Positions 9,501-18,248 of a DNA stretch of 55,423 nt are shown here, one piece after another. The DNA is taken from NCBI GenBank assembly GCA_029779435.1, contig JAKPAM010000157.1:1-55423 (forward strand). The letters are read 5' to 3'. The position numbers and the translations under genes are program-made. How positions within the stretch are numbered: the first letter of the stretch is position 1; the number at the start of each line of letters is the position of its first letter. The notes under the pieces were generated by a model. The model was not told where the DNA came from, did not search any database, and was given only the letters and a program-made list of their open reading frames with translations. The stretch is from Pseudomonadota bacterium. Lineage in GTDB: Bacteria > Pseudomonadota > Gammaproteobacteria > Burkholderiales > Burkholderiaceae_E.

Positions 9501-10847
9501 TTAGCGCGCCGTGCGCGCCCACGTCCCGCCGAACCGTCCCGACAGATAGCGCCACCAACCGAACAACAAGGCCAGGTTCATGCTGACGAGGAACAGCGGC
9601 AGGCGCAGCGGCGCGGGCGTTCCTCCGCGGCGGCTGGCCGCGTGGCCGATCCAGGCGGCGCCGTAGAACAGCAACTGCGCGAGCAGCAGCCACGCGTAGA
9701 ACGGCTGCTCCACCAGCGCCGCGAGCGTGACGTTGCAGGCCAGCGCCACCAGCATCAGGTGCGGGACGAACCAGCGCAGCACCTTGTGCGAGAAGAAGGC
9801 CAGCGCCAGCGTGCCGCGACGGGGATTCAGCAACCCGGCGAAGCGGCGCAGCGCCTGGTAGTTGCCGACACCGATGCGCACGCGGCGGCCGAACTCGTCG
9901 GCGATGCGGGCCGGCACATCCTCGACGGCGACGGCCTCGGGCGCGTACACGCAGCGCCAGCCCCGTTCGATCAGGCTCATCGAGATCCAGAAATCGTCGA
10001 CGACGGTATTGGCGGGCACGGGCTCGTACAGCTCGCGGCGGATCGCGTAGACGCCGCCATTGGCGCCCAGCAGCGCGTCCAGTTGCGATTCCTGGTACTT
10101 GAGGAAGCGTTCGTAGCGCCAGTAGACGTGGTCGCGGTTCTCCGCGCCGCCCTTGGCCACCAGCCGCAGTTCGCCGCAGACGCAGCCCACCGCGGGGTCG
10201 GCGAAGCGGACGAGCAGGCGCTCGATGGTATCCGGGGCGAATCGGGTGTTGGCATCAGTGAAAACGACGACGTCGGCGCGCGACCGGGCCACCAGGTCGT
10301 TCATCACCGACGGCTTGCCGCGCCGCGGCTCGAACGCGATGACCTCGACGTCGATCGGCGGGCGCGACGGATCGGCGGCTGCGCGCACGCGCTGCGCGGC
10401 CTCGTTCGCGCGCGGCACGGTGCCGTCGTCCGAGCCATCGGAGCCGACCCGGATGCCCAGGGGCACGTCGAGCCCCTGCGTCCGCCCCAGGTTATCGATG
10501 CGCGCGCCGATATGGCGCCGTTCGTTGTACGCGGCCACCAGCACGTCGACCGAGGCCGCCGCCCATGCCGGGGCGCCGGGAACCGCGTCGTCGGACACGC
10601 CGGCCATCCGCTCGTGAGTCACTCCCGCCTGAAGGCGGGAGCTTCCTCGCCACGAGGCGGGGGCACCTTCGGCGCCAGAATGGACTTGCCTCGCTTGACC
10701 TCGTCCTGACGGACGAGGCTCGCGCTTTGGCCCGTGGTCACCGCGCCGGCGCAGCGCATTGAGCGCGATCAACAGCACCGGGTAAGCGGCGTACGTATAG
10801 ACGATGCCGGCGATCGCCAGCCACAGCAAGGACTCGACGACGATCAT
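9501..10847 (-). CDS. family-2-type glycosyltransferase, membrane-bound, with in-frame palindromic insertion
   Basis: The product has 448 residues. It starts with one membrane helix (about 8-30), followed by the GT-A domain: VDVLVAAYNER at about 100-110, DGSDDGT, FTDANTRFAP (the metal-binding DxD-like site) and GANGGVYAIRRELYE. A late FRRRVRIGVGNYQAL-type segment and C-terminal membrane helices follow. The fold and topology resemble processive or polymer-associated GT2 enzymes. Between the first helix and the catalytic domain (about residues 37-82) lies an Arg/Gly/Pro-rich linker encoded by hairpin-forming DNA that looks like a mobile-element remnant. The reading frame continues through it, so the enzyme may still work with a longer linker. 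It is encoded with the chain-length and export genes upstream on the same strand. Confidence 0.85.
   Translation of the reverse strand: MIVVESLLWLAIAGIVYTYAAYPVLLIALNALRRRGDHGPKREPRPSGRGQARQVHSGAEGAPASWRGSSRLQAGVTHERMAGVSDDAVPGAPAWAAASVDVLVAAYNERRHIGARIDNLGRTQGLDVPLGIRVGSDGSDDGTVPRANEAAQRVRAAADPSRPPIDVEVIAFEPRRGKPSVMNDLVARSRADVVVFTDANTRFAPDTIERLLVRFADPAVGCVCGELRLVAKGGAENRDHVYWRYERFLKYQESQLDALLGANGGVYAIRRELYEPVPANTVVDDFWISMSLIERGWRCVYAPEAVAVEDVPARIADEFGRRVRIGVGNYQALRRFAGLLNPRRGTLALAFFSHKVLRWFVPHLMLVALACNVTLAALVEQPFYAWLLLAQLLFYGAAWIGHAASRRGGTPAPLRLPLFLVSMNLALLFGWWRYLSGRFGGTWARTAR
10605..10740 (-). mobile_element. hairpin-rich insertion inside the GT2 gene, IS200/IS605-end-like
   Basis: This segment contains a perfect 9-bp inverted repeat, CTCCCGCCT/AGGCGGGAG (10622-10641), a CCTCG/CGAGG stem just after it, and a 7-bp stem CTCGTCC-TGAC-GGACGAG (10700-10717). 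The 'cctgaaggcggg' hairpin resembles the ends of IS200/IS605-type elements (from memory). It encodes an extra low-complexity linker of about 46 residues in a place where related enzymes usually have a short loop. No transposase is present, so at most this is a small non-autonomous relic. The exact borders are uncertain. Confidence 0.5.
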
Positions 10848-10859
10848 CGCGGACGCAGA

Positions 10860-11648
10860 TCAATAGAGGCCGTAATAGCCGGCCCGCCGATTGGCGGACA
10901 TCTTGTTGAGGACGACGCCGGCGATGGCGGTGCTGCCGAGCTTGCCGATCGCTTCGTTGACGACGTCGCGCGGCGTTTCGCCGGCCGCCACGACGAGCAC
11001 GATCTGGCCCATGTGCGAGGCCAGCACGCGCGATTCGCTGGTGACCATCAGCGGCGGCGAATCGAACACGATGATCTCGTCCGGATAGAGGCGGGACAAG
11101 CGATCGAGGAACCGGCTCATCGCGGCGCTGCTCAGCAACTCGGTAGCGTTGCGGTGGCGGATGCCGGCCGGCAGGATCGAGAAGCGCTTGATGTTGGTGC
11201 CGCACACGACCTCGGCCGGCGACAACGAATCGTCCAACAGGCAATCGATGAGGCCGCGGTCGGTGCGCACGCCCAGCTCGCGCGGCACCGAGGGCCGGGC
11301 GACGTCGGCGTCGACCAGCACGACGCCGTGATCACGCTCGGCGGCGATGCTCAGCGCCAGGTTGATCGAGCAGAAGGTCTTGCCTTCGCGCGGCAATGCG
11401 CTGGTGACCATGATGCGCCGCCCGTTGGCCAACGCCGGCATGCCGCGCCCGAGCGCCGCATCGAGCAGCGGACGCTTGATCTCCTGGAACTCGCGCGGCA
11501 GCGTGGTGCGCTCGCCCTTGGCATCGCGGAACCAGCGCCGCTTGAGCCCATCGACGTCGATGCGCAGGCGGCGGCGCGGCGCGGCGCCCATCTGACCCGC
11601 CACACCATCGACGGTCCGTTTGTTCATGTCTCTGTCCATCAGGCTCAT
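10860..11648 (-). CDS. BY-kinase/Wzc-like chain-length regulatory ATPase
   Basis: The 262-residue cytoplasmic ATPase has a P-loop VTSALPREGKTFCSINLA at about 80-97, a Walker A' block VVLVDADVARPS and a Walker B block IIVFDSPPLM. This is the signature order of bacterial tyrosine kinases controlling polysaccharide polymerisation. The C-terminus ends GYYGLY, a minimal tyrosine cluster compared with the longer Tyr-rich tails of Wzc. The membrane partner is the separate Wzz/EpsF-type protein encoded just upstream (gap 37 bases), as in split kinase systems. It probably cycles between phosphorylated and unphosphorylated forms to set chain length. Met8 is an alternative start. Confidence 0.87.
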   Translation of the reverse strand: MSLMDRDMNKRTVDGVAGQMGAAPRRRLRIDVDGLKRRWFRDAKGERTTLPREFQEIKRPLLDAALGRGMPALANGRRIMVTSALPREGKTFCSINLALSIAAERDHGVVLVDADVARPSVPRELGVRTDRGLIDCLLDDSLSPAEVVCGTNIKRFSILPAGIRHRNATELLSSAAMSRFLDRLSRLYPDEIIVFDSPPLMVTSESRVLASHMGQIVLVVAAGETPRDVVNEAIGKLGSTAIAGVVLNKMSANRRAGYYGLY

Positions 11649-11685
11649 TGATCCGGTGTCCGATATCGAAGCGGGAGAGGCGTAG

Positions 11686-13272
11686 TCAGGCGCGCAACAA
11701 GCGCATCAACTGGAAAGCGATCAACAACACGAAGAAGCCCAGATAGAGCATCGCGCTGGACGAGAACACCAGCGCGCCGCGCCGGGCCTGGGCCTTGGCC
11801 AGCGCGTCGACATTGCGCGTGACGAGTCCCAGGATCGGCAGGCCGGTGGCGGTGCGCAGCGCGACCGGGTCGCGATACGTGGGCGACGCGGCATCGCGGA
11901 ACAATGCCATCGCCAGGCCGGCGACGACCGACAGCACCAGCACGCCAGCCAGCAGCAGCGGCCGGTTGGGCGACGCGGGCCGCTTGCCGACCCACGGCGG
12001 ATCGACCACCCGGAACGCGCCGACGCCCGAGCCGCTGCTCATGCTGCCCGAGATCTCGGCCGACTCGCGCCGCTGCAGCAACTGGTCGTAGCTGCGCTTG
12101 TTGACCTCGTAGTCGCGCGTCAACTGCGTGTACTCGGCCTCGACCTTGGGCACCGTCTGCGCGGCCTGGCGCGCCTCGGCCAGCCACACGCCGGCCTCGG
12201 CGACCTTGGCGCGCAACGCGGCGATCTTCGATTCGGTGTCGGCCAGCGCGATCTTGATGTCCTGATAGACCTTGTTGGGCACCAGCACGGAGCCGGGGCG
12301 CGGCCCGTCGTTCTTGTCGTTCAGGCGCGCCTCGGCCAGGCGCTGCTCCATCTCGGCGATCGAGCGGCGCAGGTTGACGACGTCCGGATGCTCGTCGGTG
12401 AAGCGCACGAGCATCTGGTCGAGCTGCTTGCGGGCCGCTTCGAGCCGCGATTCGCCGCTGAGCCCGGCCGCGCCCATGGCGTTCATGCCCCCCATCATCG
12501 GCAGCCCGCCGGGCCCGCTGTCGAGCGTGGGCGTCTCGAAGGCCGGCCGCTCGTCGGCGAGCTGCCGCTTGAGCGCATCGCGCGAGGATTCGAGCTGGCG
12601 CAGCTCGAGCTTGGCCTGGGCCAGCTCCTTCTGCGCCTCGGTCGTGCGCGCGACGTAGTCCTGCGCCAGGTTCGGCATCAGGCTCAGGTTGCGGACCTTG
12701 AAGTCCTTGAGCGCGTTCTCGGCATCGATCAAGCGCTTCTCGTACTGGGAGAGCTGCTCGTCGATGAACTTGCGGGCCTGCTCGGTATCGCGGCGCTGGT
12801 CGCCGATGTTGGTCTCGTTGAAGATCTCGAGCAGCGATTCGACGACCTTGCGGGCGATCGCCGGGTCGCGATCGCGATAGGCGACGCTGTAGAAGTTGCT
12901 GCCGCCCGAGGGCTTGAACTGGATGTCCTTGAGCAGGTCCTGCACGACGCGATCGTGACGGGCCGTATCGGCCGGCGACGACAGGCCGACCATCTCGGCG
13001 ACGCGCTCGGTGTTGGGCCGGCTGACCAGCGTGCGCGCCATCATCTGCACCTGCTGGTCGACATTCGGCTGCACGGCCAGCCCGACCATCAGCGGCTTGA
13101 GAATGGACTGCGTGTCGAGCTGGACGCGTGCGGTCGCCTCGTAGCGGTCGGGCAGCAGCAGCGTGCCGAGGGCGCCCAGCACGCCCACGACCAGCGCGGT
13201 CGCCAGCCCCCACCACCGGTGTTGCCACAAACCCGGCAGGTAGGCCAGGAAATCCTTCCAGAGTTGAATCAT
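11686..13272 (-). CDS. Wzz/EpsF-type polysaccharide chain-length determinant
   Basis: The product has 528 residues. A first membrane helix (about 22-41) precedes the Wzz signature LPDRYEATARVQLDT. A long periplasmic coiled-coil region (about 175-400, many heptads rich in Glu, Arg, Leu, Ala) contains an unusual Gly/Met-rich patch at about 255-275. Next come the Pro-rich motif VVDPPWVGKRPASPNRP and a second helix. An extra hydrophobic C-terminal segment (ALVFSSSAMLYLGFFVLLIAFQL) matches the three-helix PEP-CTERM-locus type rather than classical Wzz. It forms the inner-membrane scaffold for the ATPase encoded downstream and the export lipoprotein encoded upstream (gap 18 bases). No exosortase gene is in this window. 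Confidence 0.9.
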   Translation of the reverse strand: MIQLWKDFLAYLPGLWQHRWWGLATALVVGVLGALGTLLLPDRYEATARVQLDTQSILKPLMVGLAVQPNVDQQVQMMARTLVSRPNTERVAEMVGLSSPADTARHDRVVQDLLKDIQFKPSGGSNFYSVAYRDRDPAIARKVVESLLEIFNETNIGDQRRDTEQARKFIDEQLSQYEKRLIDAENALKDFKVRNLSLMPNLAQDYVARTTEAQKELAQAKLELRQLESSRDALKRQLADERPAFETPTLDSGPGGLPMMGGMNAMGAAGLSGESRLEAARKQLDQMLVRFTDEHPDVVNLRRSIAEMEQRLAEARLNDKNDGPRPGSVLVPNKVYQDIKIALADTESKIAALRAKVAEAGVWLAEARQAAQTVPKVEAEYTQLTRDYEVNKRSYDQLLQRRESAEISGSMSSGSGVGAFRVVDPPWVGKRPASPNRPLLLAGVLVLSVVAGLAMALFRDAASPTYRDPVALRTATGLPILGLVTRNVDALAKAQARRGALVFSSSAMLYLGFFVLLIAFQLMRLLRA

Positions 13273-13290
13273 GGTCGCGCGCCAGGAAGC

Positions 13291-13890
13291 TTAGAAAGAC
13301 CGTTCGGGAATCGAGATCACGTCGCCGGGCATCAGCTCGGCATTGGCCGTGACGTCGCCATTGCTGAGCAGGTCCTTGACGCGCAGCCGGTATTGCTTGT
13401 TGCCTTCGGCACCGCGGACCAGGATCGCGCCGTTGCCATTGGCGAGCTTGGTCAGGCCGCCGGCGGCCAGCAGCGCGTCGAGCACGGTCATCCGCCCGCG
13501 ATACGGCATCGCCGACGGCTTGGTGACCTCCCCGACGACCCGCACCTGCTCGCGCGAGGTTTCGGCGATCTGCGCCACGATGATCGAGACCGACGGCTCG
13601 CGGATGTACTTGGCCAGGCCCTTCTCGATCTCGCGGGACAGTTCGGACGGCGTCCGCCCCGCCGCCTGGAGATCCTCGATCAGCGGGACGGTGACCTTGC
13701 CATCCGGGCGTATGGGTACCTTGGTGGAGACTTCGGGATTGCGCCAGACACTGACCTCGATCAGGTCGCCGGGCCCCAGGCGATAAGGGAACTCGGTCTG
13801 CGGCGCCTTGGCCGGCGCCAGGGGCAGCCCCATGTTGGCGCAAGCGGACAGCGACACAGCGATTATCAGGGGGATGAGCAGTCGAGACAT
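13291..13890 (-). CDS. outer-membrane polysaccharide export lipoprotein (Wza/EpsE-type)
   Basis: I place the start at ATG 13890, not at the open frame's 14001 end, because it yields a lipoprotein signal (LLIPLIIAVSLSAC) with the lipobox Cys at residue 17. The 199-residue product has the polysaccharide export domain (YRLGPGDLIEVSVWRNPEVS, IRPDGKVTVPLIEDLQAAG) and a following SLBB-like domain (VRVVGEVTKPSAMPYRG, LLAAGGLTKLAN). The short length is typical of the two-domain EpsE type rather than full-length Wza. It acts in the periplasm/outer membrane as the translocon for the polymer. It is first of the export operon that continues into the chain-length, ATPase and GT2 genes. Confidence 0.9.
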   Translation of the reverse strand: MSRLLIPLIIAVSLSACANMGLPLAPAKAPQTEFPYRLGPGDLIEVSVWRNPEVSTKVPIRPDGKVTVPLIEDLQAAGRTPSELSREIEKGLAKYIREPSVSIIVAQIAETSREQVRVVGEVTKPSAMPYRGRMTVLDALLAAGGLTKLANGNGAILVRGAEGNKQYRLRVKDLLSNGDVTANAELMPGDVISIPERSF

Positions 13891-14106
13891 CGATAAGATT
13901 CCGTCGTTCGGATTAAGACTTTCGTCTAGCAGCCTAGCCGCCTGGGGTGACGCATTATCCCGCAGGGTCAGCGGCCGTTTCTGTGAGAATTCGCGCGCCA
14001 TCGTCGATGGCCGTATCTGCGCCGGGCCTGAATCCCGGACGGTTTGGCGAAACGTGTAAAGATCCTCAACCCGGTTTTTTCAGTTGGCAACCATTCGGTC
14101 GAGCCG

Positions 14107-14126
14107 TACCGAGACAATCCTCGGTA
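14107..14126. promoter_or_regulatory. candidate operator palindrome in divergent EPS promoter region
   Basis: A perfect inverted repeat, TACCGAG-ACAATC-CTCGGTA, lies between the divergent export lipoprotein gene and the deacetylase-like gene. Symmetry and position are compatible with a regulator site; no regulator is identified. Confidence 0.3.
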
Positions 14127-14203
14127 TACATCGGTTCGTCCCGTCTTCGGACTGGACAGTCCGATCACCGAACCGCGGCCGTGACGTAGCGCACGGATCG
14201 GCG

Positions 14204-15466
14204 GTGGCTTTCTCGGCGATCATTCGACTCAACCCGCTTAGTTCGAACCTCCCTTTGACTTTCCACTCTCTTTTGCAATTCGCCGGCGTCGCTGCGCTGC
14301 TCGCCGTATCGGTCGCATTGGCCGTGGTGGCGATCGCGCTGCGCCAACGCAACGTCGGCCGGTGGCTGGGTAACTATCTTCGGCGCGACTGGATGGCCGC
14401 AACGGCGCCGGGCGTTACCCGGCACCTGCTGTTCTGCTTCGTCGATCACTATGAGCCGCAATGGGGAGGCGCCAATCCGGTGCGCGAAGCGGCGCGCGTC
14501 GCGCGCTGGTCGCAGGATTACCCCAAGCTGTGCGAAGGCCGGCGCGATGCCGACGGCCGGCCGCCGGTCCATTCGTTCTTCTATCCCGAAGAGGAATACC
14601 GCCCCGAACACCTGGACGCGCTGGTCGCGCTATGCCGGCGCGGCCTGGGCGAGATCGAGATCCACCTGCATCACGACAATGACACCGAGGCCGGCCTGCG
14701 CGAGAAGCTGCGCCGCTTCACGCGCCTGCTGGCCGACCGGCACGGGGCGCTGCCGCTGGATCCGCGCACCGGGCAGCCGCGCTGGGCTTTCATCCACGGC
14801 AACTGGGCGCTCGACAACAGTCACCCAACTGGGCGCTATTGCGGCGTCGATAATGAGTTGATCATTCTGCGTGAGGAGGGTTGCTATGCCGACTTCACGC
14901 TGCCTGCCGCGCCGGACCCGTGCCAGACGAGCACGATCAACAAGATCTACTACGCCAAGGATGACCCGCACCGCTGCCGGTCGCACGAGACCGGTGTGCG
15001 CGTGCGCGTCGGCGGCAAGCCCTGGGGGGATCTGATGCTGATCACCGGGCCGATCGGGCTGATGTGGCGCAACCGCAAGTTCGGGCTGATCCCGCGCATC
15101 GAGAACGCCGACGTGCGAACCAGCAATCCGCCGACGCCGGACCGCGTCGATCAATGGGTGCGGACCGGCATCCACGTCGAAGGCCGGCCCGAATGGGTCT
15201 TCGTCAAGGTGCATACCCACGGCACGCAGGAGCGCGACACCGACACGTTGCTCGGCCCGGCGATGGCCGGGGCGTTCGACCACCTGGAGACCCGCTACAA
15301 CGACGGCAAGCACTGGAAGCTGCACTACGTCAGCGCGCGCGAGATGTACAACATCGCCAAGGCGGCCGAGGCCGGCCGGGATGGCGATCCGGGGCAGTAC
15401 CGCGACTACGAGATCCCGCGGCCGACGTATCACGAGCCGGCCGCCCAACGGGCCGGCATGCAGTGA
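14204..15466 (+). CDS. polysaccharide-deacetylase-like membrane-anchored protein
   Basis: The start is uncertain. The frame is open from a TTG at 14084; I choose GTG 14204, about 20 codons before the single membrane helix (FAGVAALLAVSVALAVVAIAL). The rest is a soluble domain with LLFCFVDHYEP near its start, EIHLHHDND with paired His, WAFIHGNWALDN, and late VKVHTHGTQERD. These Asp/His blocks resemble a distant carbohydrate-deacetylase (NodB-like) fold in which the usual TFDD is replaced by VDHYEP. A role in removing acetyl groups from the exopolysaccharide is inferred from this and from the canonical deacetylase gene overlapping its 3' end by four bases. Activity is not certain because the canonical metal triad is altered. 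Confidence 0.7.
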   Translation: MAFSAIIRLNPLSSNLPLTFHSLLQFAGVAALLAVSVALAVVAIALRQRNVGRWLGNYLRRDWMAATAPGVTRHLLFCFVDHYEPQWGGANPVREAARVARWSQDYPKLCEGRRDADGRPPVHSFFYPEEEYRPEHLDALVALCRRGLGEIEIHLHHDNDTEAGLREKLRRFTRLLADRHGALPLDPRTGQPRWAFIHGNWALDNSHPTGRYCGVDNELIILREEGCYADFTLPAAPDPCQTSTINKIYYAKDDPHRCRSHETGVRVRVGGKPWGDLMLITGPIGLMWRNRKFGLIPRIENADVRTSNPPTPDRVDQWVRTGIHVEGRPEWVFVKVHTHGTQERDTDTLLGPAMAGAFDHLETRYNDGKHWKLHYVSAREMYNIAKAAEAGRDGDPGQYRDYEIPRPTYHEPAAQRAGMQ

Positions 15467-16530
15467 GCGCGAGCCGAAGGCCCCACCGCCGGTCGATGGC
15501 ATTGCATCTGTCGCATGCCAGGCGCCAGCGCTCGTCCGACCTGTACCCGGTGCAGACATGGCTGGCCCGCCTGCTGGCGCGGTTCGGCGCGCCCGGCGCG
15601 GCGCGTGGCCGGCTGACGATCCTGATGTACCACCGGGTGCTGGCGGTCGCGGATCCGATGCGGCCGCACGACATCACGGCCCCCACGTTCGACGAGCAGA
15701 TGGGCGCGCTGGCCCGGGTGTTCAACGTGCTGCCACTGAGCGAGGCGCTGACGCGGCTGGCCGCCGGCACGCTGCCCGAGCGGTCGGCGTGCATCACGTT
15801 CGACGACGGCTACCGCGACAACGTGGCGATCGCGCTGCCGATCCTGCAGCGGTTGCGGTTGCCCGCGACGTTCTACGTGACCTCGGGGGTGCTGGGCGAT
15901 GGCCGGATGTTCAACGACACGGTGATCGAAGCGCTGCGCGAGGCGCCGGCCGGCCCGCTGGACCTGACCTGGCTGGGCCTGCCGCCGACCATCGTGTCCG
16001 ACATGGCGTCGCGGGCGGCGATCGCCCAACGCGTGATCGCGCACCTGAAGTACGTGGCGCTGCCGGTGCGCGACGAGGTCTGCGCGCGCATGGCGCGGCT
16101 GGACGGACATGCGCTGCCGACCGATCTGATGATGACGCCCGAGCACGTGACGCTGATCGACCGCGCCGGAATGGAGATCGGTGGGCACACGACCGATCAT
16201 GTGATGCTGACGGCGGTGTCCATGAACGAGGCGCGCCGGCAGATCGAAGGCAACCGACGAGACCTGGCCGCGCTGACCGCCTCGCCGCCTCGCCACTTCG
16301 CTTACCCCAACGGCCGACCGGAGATGGATTTCGACGACGACCACGTGCGGATCGTGCGCGAGGCCGGCTACCAGTCGGCGGTGACGACCGCGTGGGGCCA
16401 GGCCATGCGCGACGACGACGTGTTCCGCTTGTCCCGCTGCGGCACCTTCGACGTGGGGCCGGGCCGCTTCGCCACGCGGCTGCTGCTGCACGGGCGCGCA
16501 CGGGACCGGCACGCGCCGATGGCCGACTGA
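15463..16530 (+). CDS. polysaccharide deacetylase (NodB homology domain)
   Basis: GTG 15463 overlaps the upstream stop (GTGA), suggesting translational coupling; ATG 15496 is the alternative start. The product has about 355 residues. The NodB motifs are present: LTILMYHRV at the start, ITFDDGYRDN (motif 1 with the catalytic Asp and metal Asp), GGHTTDHVML (motif 2, H-x3-H), and HFAYPNGRP (motif 3). An inserted segment of about 85 residues separates motifs 1 and 2. Members of this family remove N- or O-acetyl groups from polysaccharide or its lipid-linked precursor, and many occur in EPS loci. No obvious signal peptide is seen, so the site of action could be cytoplasmic or require a non-classical anchor. 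Confidence 0.9.
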   Translation: MSASRRPHRRSMALHLSHARRQRSSDLYPVQTWLARLLARFGAPGAARGRLTILMYHRVLAVADPMRPHDITAPTFDEQMGALARVFNVLPLSEALTRLAAGTLPERSACITFDDGYRDNVAIALPILQRLRLPATFYVTSGVLGDGRMFNDTVIEALREAPAGPLDLTWLGLPPTIVSDMASRAAIAQRVIAHLKYVALPVRDEVCARMARLDGHALPTDLMMTPEHVTLIDRAGMEIGGHTTDHVMLTAVSMNEARRQIEGNRRDLAALTASPPRHFAYPNGRPEMDFDDDHVRIVREAGYQSAVTTAWGQAMRDDDVFRLSRCGTFDVGPGRFATRLLLHGRARDRHAPMAD

Positions 16531-16533
16531 ATC

Positions 16534-18225
16534 GTGGATCCCGCACCGACGATGCGCCCGTCATCGCTGCTTTCGGAGGCGCCGGACGAAGGCCGACCGC
16601 CCGGCGGCGCGGTGCCGCCGAGCGGCGGGGGCGAACGGCCGTTCGGCCGGCGCGCGGCGGTCCGGGCGATGCTGATGCTGACCGGCTCGACGCACGTCAG
16701 CTACCTGCTGGGCCTGGCGTGCAGCGCGATGATCGCCCGCCACCTGGGTCCCGCCGACTACGGGCGCTATGCGTATCTGGTGTGGCTGAGCGGGCTGGTG
16801 GTCATGCTGTGCAACAACGGCCTGACGACGACCGCGATCAGGTTCGTCGCCGAAAGCGTCGGCCGCGGCGCGCCCGACGATGCGCACCGCGTGCGCCGGC
16901 ACCTGCAGCGGCGGCAGTATCGCGACGTCGTCATCTGTTCGGTGCTGCTCGGCGTGGCGCTGCCGTGGATGTCGCCGTCCGGCTGGGAAGGCCATCTGTG
17001 GGGCCTGGCCGTCATCGTGCTGTGCAGCGCGATTCCGAAGGCGTTGTACCTGTTCGACATCTCGGTGGCCAAGGGCTGGGGAGATTTCGGCGTCGAGGCG
17101 CGCACGACGGTGATCGTGACGATGGCCTCGACGCTGGCGATCGCCGTCGCCGCCTGGCGAGATGCATCGCTGGACGTATTCCTGTGGCTGTTCGTCGCGG
17201 CGGGCATCGCGCATCACGCGCTGGCGCACTGGCGGCTGCGCGGACGGGGACTGCTGGTGGACGCGGGCGGGCCGCTGCAGGCGTCGCTGGGCCGGCGCGT
17301 CGACCGGCACCTGTGGTGGACGGTCGTCCTGTGCGTGGTCGCTGCGTTCAGCAACCGGTCGATCGAGACGATGCTGCTGAACGCTTATGTCGGCCCCGCC
17401 GAAGTGGGCTTCTTCGCGATCGCCGTGGCGCTGTCGCGCGGCGGTGTCGAGCTGCTGTGCGCCGGCCCGAACGCCATCGTGATGCCGGCGATGGGCCATG
17501 CGTACGGCGTGGGCGGCTTCGCGGCGGTCAGCGAGCTGATGGCCCGGACGCTCCGCTACTTCACGTTCCTGGGACTGCTGCTGGTCGGCGTCGGCGTCGG
17601 CATGTCGCAGGCGGCGATCGACATCGTGTACGGCAGCGCATACCAGCCGGCGGTCGACGTGCTGCGGCTGCTGATGGTGGCGGGCGGCCTGACGTTGCCG
17701 ATGGGCGTGCTGGGCGCGCTGCTGTCGACGACCGACAACCAGAAGCTGCGCGCGGCCGTCGCGGCGGTATCGCTGGGCATCAGCGCACTGGCGGCCTGGG
17801 CACTGATCCCCCGCTGGGGCCTGGACGGTGCGATGCTGGCGAGCGCGGCGTCCAGCGTGCTGATCTTCGTCGCGGTATTGACGGCGACCGCGCGCTGGCT
17901 ATCGCTGCGGCTGCCGTGGCGCGAGCTGTCGCGGCTGTATGGAGCCGCTGCCGTCGCGGCGCTGGCGAGCGTGGCGCTGGCGCGCGGCATGGCGGCCGGC
18001 GCCGTGCCCGCCGGGCTGTCGCCGGCGTCGTGGCAGGCTACCGCGCAGGCCGCCTGCGGCCTCGTGTTCGCGCTGCTGTTCGTGCTGTCGACGGTCTGGC
18101 TGCGCGCCTGGAACCAGGCCGACGCGGCACCGATCCGCGCGGTGGGCCGGCGCATGCCGGGCGGCCCACGCGCGCGGGCATGGATCGAGCGCTGGATCGA
18201 CCGCCTTCCTCCCTCTTTCCGCTGA
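16534..18225 (+). CDS. Wzx-type polysaccharide flippase (MOP/MATE superfamily)
   Basis: The 563-residue protein has about 12-14 hydrophobic segments. The first block, TGSTHVSYLLGLACSAMIAR followed by LGPADYGRYAYLVWLSGL, is the usual N-terminus of lipid-linked repeat-unit flippases. The middle carries EVGFFAIAVALSRG and the late part VLGALLSTTDNQKLRAAVAA. It starts at GTG 16534, 3 bases after the deacetylase stop; ATG 16552 is an alternative. The first about 45 residues are Pro/Gly-rich and cytoplasmic. It moves undecaprenyl-pyrophosphate-linked repeat units across the inner membrane to the polymerase encoded at 31960. It is longer than most Wzx proteins (about 420-500) because of the N- and C-terminal tails. 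Confidence 0.87.
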   Translation: MDPAPTMRPSSLLSEAPDEGRPPGGAVPPSGGGERPFGRRAAVRAMLMLTGSTHVSYLLGLACSAMIARHLGPADYGRYAYLVWLSGLVVMLCNNGLTTTAIRFVAESVGRGAPDDAHRVRRHLQRRQYRDVVICSVLLGVALPWMSPSGWEGHLWGLAVIVLCSAIPKALYLFDISVAKGWGDFGVEARTTVIVTMASTLAIAVAAWRDASLDVFLWLFVAAGIAHHALAHWRLRGRGLLVDAGGPLQASLGRRVDRHLWWTVVLCVVAAFSNRSIETMLLNAYVGPAEVGFFAIAVALSRGGVELLCAGPNAIVMPAMGHAYGVGGFAAVSELMARTLRYFTFLGLLLVGVGVGMSQAAIDIVYGSAYQPAVDVLRLLMVAGGLTLPMGVLGALLSTTDNQKLRAAVAAVSLGISALAAWALIPRWGLDGAMLASAASSVLIFVAVLTATARWLSLRLPWRELSRLYGAAAVAALASVALARGMAAGAVPAGLSPASWQATAQAACGLVFALLFVLSTVWLRAWNQADAAPIRAVGRRMPGGPRARAWIERWIDRLPPSFR

Positions 18226-18248
18226 TTTGCCGCTGACCTCTCGTTGAC

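Noticed and set aside
11645..13843. 732-codon minus-strand frame over the chain-length gene
   Set aside because: Shadow of the Wzz/EpsF-type gene in another frame; no protein-like features.
10860..16530. PEP-CTERM/exosortase system
   Set aside because: Chain-length, ATPase, export and deacetylase proteins resemble those of such loci, but no exosortase or PEP-CTERM protein is seen in the window.
15381..18236. Very long plus-strand open frame (951 codons) over the deacetylase and flippase genes
   Set aside because: Its translation is Arg/Ala/Gly-rich low complexity with no motif, while the overlapping frames encode recognisable proteins; it is a high-GC shadow frame.
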